Source of the DNA: Rhizobium sp. NLR16a
GTDB lineage: Bacteria > Pseudomonadota > Alphaproteobacteria > Rhizobiales > Rhizobiaceae
Direction: 5' to 3'
NCBI RefSeq assembly: GCF_017948245.1
Contig: NZ_CP072868.1
Span: 62,001 to 126,000 of the forward strand
Length of the DNA stretch: 64,000 nt
Positions within the stretch are counted from its first letter, which is position 1. The number at the start of each line of letters is the position of its first letter. The notes below the pieces were generated by a model, which worked only from the letters and a program-made list of their open reading frames with translations, made no database searches and was not told the DNA's origin. Below are positions 18,671 to 26,304 of the stretch, in pieces. The position numbers and the translations under genes are program-made.

Positions 18671-19804
18671 TTAGAACGCGGTCGGGCGCGGCAGCGGCAC
18701 CGGCACGTTGGCGATGCCGCCAGCCGTATCGCCGGTCGCCACCTTTTCCGGCTGCTGCGGCGGCTGCGGGTCCTGCCCCGGAATGAGCCCGGCGAAGACG
18801 AATTGCGGGTCGTGGTCCATTTCCAGAATATAGGGCGAGTGCACCTTCATGCGGCCGACCTCGTCGCGCGTTTCGCTGCGTATCTTGGCGCCCTTGGCGC
18901 TGCAGATATCGGCGGTGATGTCGGTCACTTGGTCTTGTCCCGGCCCGTAGGGCTTCAACGAACCGAGCGTGTCGCTGCCGGGAAACTGCGTCGTAAAGCC
19001 CTTCTGCAACAGGTTCGCCGTCGCATCGGCACGCGCCGCGAGACTGTCCGTGCCGAGCACGACGGAAACAAGCGTGCGGCCGTTGCGCGTCGCCGAACCA
19101 ATCTGGTTGAAGCCCGAGGCGCAGATGAAACCGGTCTTCATGCCGTCGGCGCCAGCGAAACGGCCGATCAGCATGTTGAGGTTCGGGACGTTCTGCTGGC
19201 CGGTGGTGAATCCTTCAAGCGCGAAATAGCTGGCATATTGCGGAAACTCGCGGCGCAGCGCCACCGTCAGCACCGCAAGGTCGCGCGCCGTGGTGTACTG
19301 GCCTTTGCCGGGCAGACCGTTCGGATTGACGAAGTGCGAATCCGTCATGCCGAGCTTCAGTGCCTCGCCGTTCATCCGGGTCACGAAACCTTCCTGCGTA
19401 CCGCCAATGGCTTCTGCGACCGCAACCGCAATGTCGTTGGCTGACTTCACCATCAGGATCTTCAAGGCACTGTCGAGCGTCAGCTTCTGGCCCGGCTTGA
19501 AATACATCTTGGCGGCCGGTTGGGCGGCGGCGCGTTTGCTCATGACGATGGGCGTATCGAGGCTGATTTGACCGGCGCGGATCGCATCGAAGACGGTATA
19601 GACGGTCATCAGCTTGGTGAGCGAGGCCGGATACCACTTGCGGAAGGCTTCTTCGTGTTCGAGTACGCGGCCTGTCTGCACGTCGACGAGAATATGCGGA
19701 TTGGCCTGAACGAGCGAAACCGAGGCGACAAAAGCGGCAGTCGCGGCAATCATGAAACGAAACGGCCGCATGGCGGCAAACAAACGGAAGTGGCTCGTCG
19801 ACAC
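18671..19804 (-). CDS. D-alanyl-D-alanine carboxypeptidase (low-molecular-mass PBP)
   Basis: Trims the terminal D-Ala from peptidoglycan pentapeptides in the periplasm. The 377-residue protein has a signal sequence (about 1-35) and all three penicillin-binding motifs: S61-L-T-K64 (PASLTKLMT), S121-A-N123 and K223-T-G225 (DGMKTGF). A C-terminal extension of about 100 residues ends in a Pro-rich tail. It resembles DacF/DacC-type enzymes of Rhizobium; the exact paralogue name is uncertain. It lies 29 bases upstream of the CobW gene on the same strand. Confidence 0.92.
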   Translation of the reverse strand: MSTSHFRLFAAMRPFRFMIAATAAFVASVSLVQANPHILVDVQTGRVLEHEEAFRKWYPASLTKLMTVYTVFDAIRAGQISLDTPIVMSKRAAAQPAAKMYFKPGQKLTLDSALKILMVKSANDIAVAVAEAIGGTQEGFVTRMNGEALKLGMTDSHFVNPNGLPGKGQYTTARDLAVLTVALRREFPQYASYFALEGFTTGQQNVPNLNMLIGRFAGADGMKTGFICASGFNQIGSATRNGRTLVSVVLGTDSLAARADATANLLQKGFTTQFPGSDTLGSLKPYGPGQDQVTDITADICSAKGAKIRSETRDEVGRMKVHSPYILEMDHDPQFVFAGLIPGQDPQPPQQPEKVATGDTAGGIANVPVPLPRPTAF

Positions 19805-19961
19805 GGTTCGTCCTTCAGATGTCCGGAAAATCTCGCAACCTTCATCTATCTAGCCTATATGGCTATGACATGGCAAAGGTCATTGACGAAGTATTTGCAT
19901 GGGCCTCACGCCCTTTTGAAGCGACGAGTGATTGTCGGGATTTGATAACAGGAACGCCAAT

Positions 19962-21125
19962 ATGCCGATTTTGAACAGAGCCGCGGAATTGCAGGACGAA
20001 GTCGCCGAATGGCGCCGCCATATCCACGCCCGGCCCGAGCTTCTTTTCGCAGTGGAAAACACGGCCGCTTTCGTCGCTGAAAAACTCAAGGAATTCGGGG
20101 TCGACGATATCGTCACCGGCATCGGCCGCACCGGGGTCGTCGGCCTGATCAAAGGCAACGGCGCAGGCCGCCGCACGATCGGCCTGCGCGCCGACATGGA
20201 TGCCCTGCCGCTTACCGAAGTCACCGGCAAGCCCTGGGCCTCGAAGACACCCGGCAAGATGCATGCCTGCGGCCATGACGGCCATACCGCCATGTTGCTC
20301 GGCGCCGCGAAATATCTCGCCGAAACCCGCAATTTCAACGGCAATGTCGCCGTCATCTTCCAGCCCGCCGAAGAAGGCGGCGGCGGCGGCAATCTGATGG
20401 TCAAGGATGGCATGATGGAGCGCTTCGAAATCGAAGAGGTCTACGGCATGCACAACCTGCCGGGCCTGCCTGTGGGACAGTTTGCGATCCGCAAGGGCGC
20501 CATCATGGCGGCGACCGACGAATTCACCGTCACCATCAAGGGCCGCGGCGGCCACGCCGCCCAGCCGCACCGGACGATCGACCCGATCGCCATCGCCGCC
20601 CAGATCGTCGCCAACCTGCAGATGATCGCCTCGCGCACCGCCGATCCGATCAGCTCGGTCGTCGTCTCGGTGACCAAGTTCAATGCCGGTTTTGCCCATA
20701 ACGTCATCCCCAATGACGCGACCTTCGCCGGCACAGTCCGCACGCTGGACGCCGACATGCGCACACTTGCCGAAACGCGCTTCCGGCAGATTATCGAAGG
20801 CCTGGTCGCAGCCCATGGCGCCGAGGCCGAGATCAGCTTCAATCGCAACTACCCCGTCACCATCAACCATCCCGATGAGACCGAGCATGCCGTCGCCATC
20901 GCCAGCGCCATTGCCGGTGAGGCGAACGTCAATGCCGAAATCGATCCGATGATGGGCGGCGAGGATTTTTCCTATATGCTGAACGCCCGCCCTGGCGCCT
21001 TCATCTTCATCGGCAACGGCGACAGCGCCGGCCTCCACAACCCGGCCTACGACTTCAACGACGAAGCCATAGCCCACGGCATCTCCTACTGGGTCCGCCT
21101 TGCCGAACAACGCTTGGGTCTCTGA
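19962..21125 (+). CDS. M20-family amidohydrolase (hippurate hydrolase-like)
   Basis: A 387-residue zinc peptidase-fold amidohydrolase. Metal ligands are visible in MHACGHDGHTAML, the Glu pair in FQPAEEGGGGG, the His in EVYGMHNLPGLPVG, and the late GGEDFSYML region. The family hydrolyses N-acyl amino acids, hippurate or indole-3-acetyl amino acids; the physiological substrate here is unknown. The start at 19962 follows GGAACG; a start ten codons earlier is possible. A terminator follows immediately. Confidence 0.88.
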   Translation: MPILNRAAELQDEVAEWRRHIHARPELLFAVENTAAFVAEKLKEFGVDDIVTGIGRTGVVGLIKGNGAGRRTIGLRADMDALPLTEVTGKPWASKTPGKMHACGHDGHTAMLLGAAKYLAETRNFNGNVAVIFQPAEEGGGGGNLMVKDGMMERFEIEEVYGMHNLPGLPVGQFAIRKGAIMAATDEFTVTIKGRGGHAAQPHRTIDPIAIAAQIVANLQMIASRTADPISSVVVSVTKFNAGFAHNVIPNDATFAGTVRTLDADMRTLAETRFRQIIEGLVAAHGAEAEISFNRNYPVTINHPDETEHAVAIASAIAGEANVNAEIDPMMGGEDFSYMLNARPGAFIFIGNGDSAGLHNPAYDFNDEAIAHGISYWVRLAEQRLGL

Positions 21126-21135
21126 TAAGAATTAA

Positions 21136-21160
21136 GACTTGGCTTCGCGCCAAGCCTTTT
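21136..21160 (+). terminator. intrinsic terminator after the M20 amidohydrolase
   Basis: CTTGGC (21138-21143) pairs with GCCAAG (21149-21154) around a TTCGC loop, and CCTTTTG follows. It lies 13 bases after the stop codon and before the tRNA gene. Confidence 0.7.
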
Positions 21161-21179
21161 GTATGCATGGCATCCAAGT

Positions 21180-21256
21180 GGTCCCGTAGCTCAGCAGGAT
21201 AGAGCACCAGATTCCTAATCTGGGGGTCGCGCGTTCGAATCGCGCCGGGATCACCA
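21180..21256 (+). tRNA. tRNA-Arg, anticodon CCU
   Basis: Cloverleaf read by eye: acceptor GGTCCCG (21180-21186) pairs with CGGGATC; D arm GCTC/GAGC; anticodon stem CCAGA/TCTGG around TTCCTAA gives anticodon CCT (decodes AGG); T arm GCGCG TTCGAAT CGCGC. CCA is encoded at 21254-21256. Four T residues follow. AGG is a rare codon in this GC-rich genome. No integrase or attachment-site duplication is seen beside it. Confidence 0.96.
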
Positions 21257-21348
21257 TTTTTCAAGCGCTGAGCCATATGGCCACTGCGGGAATGGGTGGA
21301 ATGACTGATCTCGTCTTGTAGATCACCGCCGAACGGCTTTGCCCCGTA

Positions 21349-21873
21349 TTAAGCTCGCGGTACCTGACGATAGGCTCCTCGTCTCCTTATGATCCGCCGT
21401 GCCCCTAGCCCCGGCAGCGCCGCCACCACCCATCCGCCGGCAAAACCGATTACGCCCCAGACGAGGCCGGCAAAGCTCATCGGCACTCCAGGCACGAAGT
21501 CGCGCCAGGTATTGGCGAAAACCACATCATCCGCATTCCTCAGCAGCACGAAGGGCTTGGCGACCGGGGCGGCGGTGCCGAGTTTCAGTTGCTGCGACTG
21601 CAGTGCTTCGTAACGGGTAATCGTGCTCTGCATCGAGACGCCGCGGTCGCGCAGGAAATCGTCGGAAGATTGGGCATAGGCGTTCAGCGCCTGCTCGCGG
21701 TCGAGCTGATGCTGGGCGGCTTGGCGGTTGAAGTCCTCGACGATGATACGCAGTTCATCGATCGCCCCGCCGATCCGCTGGCGATATTGCTGCGCAAATT
21801 CCGGCGCCTGCGAAAAGACCGTGCCGCCGGCAAGTCCGGCGGCAATGGCGATGATCCTTGCAATCTGTCCCAC
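21349..21873 (-). CDS. DUF2937 family membrane protein
   Basis: A 174-residue inner-membrane protein. An N-terminal hydrophobic segment (about residues 5-22), a central helical, Gln-rich periplasmic region (FAQQYRQRIGGAIDELRIIVEDF) and a second membrane segment (about 130-158) are visible. The pattern matches DUF2937, whose function is unknown. No operon partner. Confidence 0.75.
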   Translation of the reverse strand: MGQIARIIAIAAGLAGGTVFSQAPEFAQQYRQRIGGAIDELRIIVEDFNRQAAQHQLDREQALNAYAQSSDDFLRDRGVSMQSTITRYEALQSQQLKLGTAAPVAKPFVLLRNADDVVFANTWRDFVPGVPMSFAGLVWGVIGFAGGWVVAALPGLGARRIIRRRGAYRQVPRA

Positions 21874-22019
21874 GATCGTGGCCTCCGGCTGTTTCCTGCG
21901 CTAACGATCCGCGGCCGCAAAGGTTTCTGCCTTCGACACAATCGGTAACGCTATGTGATTGAACCGGCGGCGCTTCCGGCGAGTTGAAACTATGACCAAC
22001 TCAGAAAGAGAGGCTCGTC

Positions 22020-22277
22020 ATGAAACAGCTCATTCTTGCTTGCACGCTCGCTGCAGCGTCCGTCCTTTCCGCCATGCCGTCCCAGGCGGCAAGTGTCACT
22101 ATCACCACGGATAACCCGCGTCCTTATTATAGCGATTCGGAAGGGCCCTATTATCGCTACCGCCCCTACTACCGCCATCACATGATGCGCCGCGTCTCCG
22201 AGGATTGCTTCACCAAGACGGAAAGAATCCGCCGTCACGGCCATACGATCATCAAGGAGACCCGGATCTGCCGATAA
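22020..22277 (+). CDS. small secreted protein, unknown
   Basis: An 85-residue protein with a clear signal peptide (MKQLILACTLAAASVLSAMP, cleavage near SQAA). The mature part is a Tyr/Arg/His-rich peptide (GPYYRYRPYYRHHMMRR) with two cysteines (EDCFTK and the final ICR) that could form a disulfide in the periplasm. A purine-rich ribosome site (AGAGAGG) precedes the ATG and a perfect terminator follows, so it is its own transcription unit. No function recognised. Confidence 0.7.
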   Translation: MKQLILACTLAAASVLSAMPSQAASVTITTDNPRPYYSDSEGPYYRYRPYYRHHMMRRVSEDCFTKTERIRRHGHTIIKETRICR

Positions 22278-22293
22278 GGCAGTGTCTATGCAT

Positions 22294-22324
22294 GAAAAGC
22301 CCGGGCATTGGGGTCGGGCTTTTC
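22294..22324 (+). terminator. intrinsic terminator of the small secreted-protein gene
   Basis: GAAAAGCCCG (22294-22303) is perfectly complementary to CGGGCTTTTC (22315-22324), a ten-base-pair stem with an 11-base loop, 17 bases after the stop codon. Confidence 0.85.
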
Positions 22325-22391
22325 CTTTGATTTCGCCAAGAGGAACTTCGCAACATCGGCCGCGTTTATCGCGAAAACGGGAGAACTCATC

Positions 22392-22544
22392 ATGCGTATC
22401 AAGATGACTCTTTTGGCAATCGCCTATGTCGCCGTCAGCGCTCTGCTGCTCGCCATCGCCTATCACCCGCAGGGACCGGTGACAACAGCGAAGACCGATC
22501 GCTCGGCCGGCTCATCCTTCCTCGTCGAGCGATTCGCCGGTTAA
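22392..22544 (+). CDS. very small single-pass membrane or secreted protein, unknown
   Basis: A 50-residue peptide from the ATG at 22392. It begins MRIKMTLLAIAYVAVSALLL, a hydrophobic helix flanked by basic residues, and is followed by a short polar tail. The longer frame from 22308 reads through the preceding terminator and is rejected. Real expression is plausible but only supported by the signal-anchor-like N-terminus. Confidence 0.45.
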   Translation: MRIKMTLLAIAYVAVSALLLAIAYHPQGPVTTAKTDRSAGSSFLVERFAG

Positions 22545-22619
22545 CCGGCCAAGCCGGCGTAACGCCGTGATAGCGTCGGCAAGGCCGGCGCTCGCAAGCG
22601 CGGGCAAGTTTCGACAGTG

Positions 22620-22910
22620 TCAGTGCGGCTCTCCCACAGCAGACCCGCCGAGCAGGATTCGGTTCTGCACCGCAGTCACGCCTTCGACTGCCCTGGCGAC
22701 GGCGGTTGCCCGCTCGATCTCCCCGACAGTACCGACGGTGCCTGTCAACACGACCTGATCTTCCTCCATCGTCACTTTCACATCCGACGCATCGATGCCG
22801 CCGGCAATTGCCAAAGCATTGGCGACGGCGGCCTCGAGAGATGCGCGATTGGCGATCTCCGCTTCCACTTCGGGCGCAAGCCCGTGAAATGTCGGCTCTT
22901 TGAAAACCAT
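22620..22910 (-). CDS. BON-domain protein
   Basis: A 96-residue protein that is almost entirely one BON domain (about residues 20-88). The pattern LEAAVANALAIAGGIDASDVKVTMEEDQVVLTG, split here by position 24-57, ends with the conserved GVTAVQNRIL. No signal peptide is evident. BON domains bind phospholipid or surface structures and occur in osmotic-stress proteins such as OsmY. Convergent with the preceding small gene. Confidence 0.75.
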   Translation of the reverse strand: MVFKEPTFHGLAPEVEAEIANRASLEAAVANALAIAGGIDASDVKVTMEEDQVVLTGTVGTVGEIERATAVARAVEGVTAVQNRILLGGSAVGEPH

Positions 22911-22970
22911 ATTCCGTTCCTCCGAAAGACCTGAAGAAGAAACGCCATCGGCCTCGTTTGGTTTCCTGCG

Positions 22971-23621
22971 TTACCAGCTGACGCGATAACGGAGATTGAC
23001 GCTGCCGGCCTCATCGGGAGAAAACGGATTGCTGACCGAGGCATCGAGGTTGAGGTTCGGCAGGATCGCCTGGTTGACCGCCACCGTGCTCGAGAAGTCG
23101 CCGCTCGCATTGCTGACGCCCGCGCCGGCCGAAAGCGAGGTTCCAGTCCAGGGATGGATCAGCTTCAGCGCCTGTGACGCCGTCACCGAAGTCTCCCTGG
23201 CGTCGACCGGATCGTAACGGACGCTGACGGAGCGGCTCGATTGCATGTCGAGCGAATCCGAGAGAATCCAGCTGCGCGAGCGGCTGAGTGTCAGCGCGCC
23301 GCTGCCGCGCAGCGTATCGACGCTGACCCTGGCCCCCTGCTGCGATTGGCCTGCCGGCGTGACGCTCGTCTTGGTGATCCTGCCCCAGAGCATGGCCTGT
23401 TCGGAATCGGGCAGCGGCGCACCGGCTTTTGTCGCTGCCAATGCGACGTCGGCACCAGCGCTCGTTTCCCATTCCGCCGGCAGACGAAAACCCATTGTCG
23501 CCTTGTACGATCGATCCGACACTTTGGCAGGCGACCAGATCAGCAGGTCGTCCGCCTTTGCAGCCACGCTCAGCGAAGGCACGGTGGCAAGAAGAATGAT
23601 GGCTATTCTGAATATCGTCAT
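22971..23621 (-). CDS. exported beta-strand-rich protein, unknown
   Basis: A 216-residue protein with a signal peptide (MTIFRIAIILLATVPSLSVA, cleavage near AKA). The remainder alternates polar and hydrophobic residues (ALTLSRSRSWILSDSLDMQ, SRSVSVRYDPVD) and ends in Trp (NLRYRVSW), which resembles an outer-membrane beta-barrel strand pattern. I do not recognise a family. It follows on the same strand 60 bases upstream of the BON gene. Confidence 0.55.
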   Translation of the reverse strand: MTIFRIAIILLATVPSLSVAAKADDLLIWSPAKVSDRSYKATMGFRLPAEWETSAGADVALAATKAGAPLPDSEQAMLWGRITKTSVTPAGQSQQGARVSVDTLRGSGALTLSRSRSWILSDSLDMQSSRSVSVRYDPVDARETSVTASQALKLIHPWTGTSLSAGAGVSNASGDFSSTVAVNQAILPNLNLDASVSNPFSPDEAGSVNLRYRVSW

Positions 23622-23998
23622 GTGATCCGATCGTTTGCCCTGACACGTGCCGGCTCATCGAATGGCACGATACCGCACCAAAGTGCTCGCAGCGAACGCG
23701 AACGGGCAGCACGGCCAAGCCGTTCATCCCGATGTAATCCTCGATTTAATGTTGGCCGAAAAAGCCGAGGGCAGCCAAGTGCCCGTTTTTCAATAGCCGC
23801 CGCAGCGCCCCGATTACCCATGCGCCGACGAGAGGCCGCAGGGGAATCACATCCCTTCAGGAATGTCATAAGGATCCCATCCCGCTGCCGCTCTGTAAAC
23901 CCCTACAGGGCTGATATCTGCTGCACCGCACACTTGCCGCACCCTCCAAACCCTAGTAGAGCCTGAGCCCACGAGAGACATTTTTCGCGAAATTCCAA
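23622..23998. other. intergenic region before dxr
   Basis: About 375 bases between divergent genes. It should hold promoters for dxr and for the exported protein, but I see no convincing hexamer pair, no terminator and no small ORF with a ribosome site. The open frame on the minus strand at 23618-23869 has no supporting feature. Confidence 0.4.
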
Positions 23999-25189
23999 AT
24001 GATGACCGGCAAAACCGCGCCGCGGCGCCTCAGCATCTTCGGCTCGACCGGGTCGATCGGCCGTAATACCCTCAATGTTGTCGAACATCTGGGCGGGCGG
24101 GAGAACTTCGAAATTTCCGTTCTGACAGGCAACGGCAATGTCCAGCTGCTCGCCCGGCAGGCCAGATCCTTCGGCGCGCGGTTGGCGGTGACCGCAAACG
24201 ACCGGCATTATGAAGCGCTTAAAAACGAACTTTCCGGCAGCGGCATCGCGGTGGCGTCGGGCAAATCCGGCCTCATGGAAGCAGCCGACCGCGAAGCCGA
24301 CTGGGTGATGGCGGCAATCGTCGGCACCGCAGGTCTGGCGCCGACGCTTGCAGCCGCACGCCGTGGCGCCGATATCGCCCTTGCCAACAAGGAATGTCTG
24401 GTCTCGGCCGGCGATCTCTTCATCGGGGCGATCCGCGCCGGCGGCGGCAGGCTGCTTCCCGTCGACAGCGAGCACAATGCGATTTTCCAGGTGCTGGAAG
24501 AAAACCAGCGCCATGCCGTCGAGCGTGTCATCCTGACCGCCTCGGGCGGCCCCTTCCGTACCGCCTCCTTGAAGGAGATGGCCGATGTGACGGTGGAAAC
24601 CGCCCGCGCCCATCCGAACTGGTCGATGGGCTTGAAGATCTCGATCGACAGCGCCTCGATGTTCAACAAGGCGCTGGAGATGATCGAGGCCCGCCATCTG
24701 TTCGGGCTAAGGCCCGAGCAGATCGAGGTGATCTTCCATCCGCAGTCGATCATTCATTCCATGGTCGGTTATACCGACGGCTCGGTGCTGGCCCAGCTCG
24801 GCGCACCTGACATGCGCACCGCCATCGGCTATGCGCTGTCTTTTCCGCGCCGGCCGAACCTGCCGGTCGAGCGGCTGGATTTCGCCAGGCTCGCGAGACT
24901 TGATTTCGAGGCGCCGGATGAGGTGCGGTTCCCCGCCTTGCGGCTGGCGCGTCTTGCGATGACGCGCGGCGGCGTTCAGGGCGCGGTGCTGAACGGCGCC
25001 AAGGAAGTGGCGCTGGAGGCCTTCATCGATGGGCGCCTCTCCTTCCTCGCCATGGCCGAAGTCACCGAAAGGGTCATGGACGACCTGGCCGGCCTGCCGC
25101 CGGCTGCCGGCATGGACGACGTTTTCAACGCCGACCGGCAAGCCCGGCAGCGAGCGGCGGCGCTGATGAAACTCGATCTCGTCGGGTGA
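23999..25189 (+). CDS. dxr: 1-deoxy-D-xylulose 5-phosphate reductoisomerase
   Basis: Makes 2-C-methyl-D-erythritol 4-phosphate in the MEP isoprenoid pathway, with NADPH and a divalent metal. The 396-residue product has the NADPH motif GSTGSIGRNTL, the metal and substrate residues in LPVDSEHNAIFQ, the flexible loop SGGPFR, and SIDSASMFNKALEMIEA. The length is normal for Dxr. Some rhizobia and Brucella replace this enzyme with the unrelated DRL; this genome has canonical Dxr at this locus. Convergent with the ABC ATPase gene 18 bases downstream. Confidence 0.95.
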   Translation: MMTGKTAPRRLSIFGSTGSIGRNTLNVVEHLGGRENFEISVLTGNGNVQLLARQARSFGARLAVTANDRHYEALKNELSGSGIAVASGKSGLMEAADREADWVMAAIVGTAGLAPTLAAARRGADIALANKECLVSAGDLFIGAIRAGGGRLLPVDSEHNAIFQVLEENQRHAVERVILTASGGPFRTASLKEMADVTVETARAHPNWSMGLKISIDSASMFNKALEMIEARHLFGLRPEQIEVIFHPQSIIHSMVGYTDGSVLAQLGAPDMRTAIGYALSFPRRPNLPVERLDFARLARLDFEAPDEVRFPALRLARLAMTRGGVQGAVLNGAKEVALEAFIDGRLSFLAMAEVTERVMDDLAGLPPAAGMDDVFNADRQARQRAAALMKLDLVG

Positions 25190-25207
25190 GGGTCCGGGCG
25201 GCTACAG

Positions 25208-26293
25208 CTATCGCAGCCGATTACCGCCCTCATCGAACAATCGGCAATTCGACGGCTCGAACTGCAGGCTGACCTCTTCGCCGGCCGCAATGCTGGTCGG
25301 CGACCGGTGCTCGACGGTGAGCGACTGGCCATCGCCGAGCTGGCAGTAGAGATACTCCGTTCCGCCGAGATACTCCGAAAAATCGACCCTTGCCCTCAGG
25401 CTGCCAGTGAGCTCGGGCGCCACCTTCAGATGCTCCGGCCGCAGACCGAGCGTCACGGCTGCACCGGCCGGCCTTTCTTTCGGCAGCAGGCCGCTTTCGA
25501 CGCGCCCGCCGGCAACGTCGACCAGACCGTCTTCGCCCCATCGGGCATTCAGCAGATTCATCCTCGGCGAGCCGATGAAGCCCGCCACGAATGTATTCGA
25601 AGGATTTTCGTAGATTTCCCGCGGTGTCCCGGCCTGCTCGACGCGGCCGTCGCGCAGCACGACGATCTTGTCGGCGAGCGTCATCGCCTCGGTCTGGTCA
25701 TGCGTGACATAGATCATCGTGTTGCCGAGCTCGCGATGAAGGCGGGCGATCTCGATGCGCATGGAAACACGCAGTTCCGCATCGAGATTGGAGAGTGGTT
25801 CGTCGAACAGGAAAACATCCGGCTCGCGCACAATCGCCCGGCCGATCGCCACACGCTGGCGCTGGCCGCCGGAAAGCTGGCCGGGGCGCCGGTCGAGCAG
25901 ATGGTCGATCTTCAGGATCGCCGAGGCTGCCTTGACGCGCATCTCGATCTCGGCGGGACTGGTGCGCGCCATCTTCAGTCCGAAGGCGAGGTTCTCGCGC
26001 ACGCTCATATGCGGATAGAGCGCGTAGGATTGAAAGACCATGGCGATGCCGCGCTCGGATGGATCGAGATCGGTGACGAGCCGTCCCTTGATCTCGATCT
26101 CCCCATCGGTCACATCCTCCAAGCCAGCGATCATGCGAAGCAACGTCGATTTTCCGCAGCCGGACGGACCGACGAAAACGACGAATTCGCCCTCCTCGAT
26201 CGTCAGGTCTATGCCGTGCACCACCTGCAGATTGCCATAGCTCTTTCGCACGTCCTGAAGGACGACGCTCTTGTTGCCCATACCGTTCGTCAT
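25208..26293 (-). CDS. sugar ABC transporter ATP-binding protein (UgpC/MsmK type)
   Basis: A 361-residue ATPase that energises the sugar permeases encoded further upstream. Walker A is GPSGCGKST, the signature is LSGGQRQRVAIGRA, and Walker B with the following Glu is VFLFDEPLSNLD. A C-terminal TOBE-type regulatory domain (about residues 235-360) is typical of MalK/UgpC ATPases. The ATG at 26293 lies 12 bases after the GH127 stop; MGNKSVV at 26281 is an alternative start. Last gene of the leftward operon. Confidence 0.9.
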   Translation of the reverse strand: MTNGMGNKSVVLQDVRKSYGNLQVVHGIDLTIEEGEFVVFVGPSGCGKSTLLRMIAGLEDVTDGEIEIKGRLVTDLDPSERGIAMVFQSYALYPHMSVRENLAFGLKMARTSPAEIEMRVKAASAILKIDHLLDRRPGQLSGGQRQRVAIGRAIVREPDVFLFDEPLSNLDAELRVSMRIEIARLHRELGNTMIYVTHDQTEAMTLADKIVVLRDGRVEQAGTPREIYENPSNTFVAGFIGSPRMNLLNARWGEDGLVDVAGGRVESGLLPKERPAGAAVTLGLRPEHLKVAPELTGSLRARVDFSEYLGGTEYLYCQLGDGQSLTVEHRSPTSIAAGEEVSLQFEPSNCRLFDEGGNRLR

Positions 26294-26304
26294 CCCCAAA
26301 CGAC

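Noticed and set aside
21180..21256. tRNA-Arg as an integration site of a genomic island
   Set aside because: No integrase gene, no repeated 3' tRNA segment and no foreign-looking genes nearby.
21055..21276. Minus-strand ORF with the sequence GDPGAIRTRDPQIRNLVL
   Set aside because: It is the antisense reading of the tRNA-Arg gene, a well-known false protein in databases.
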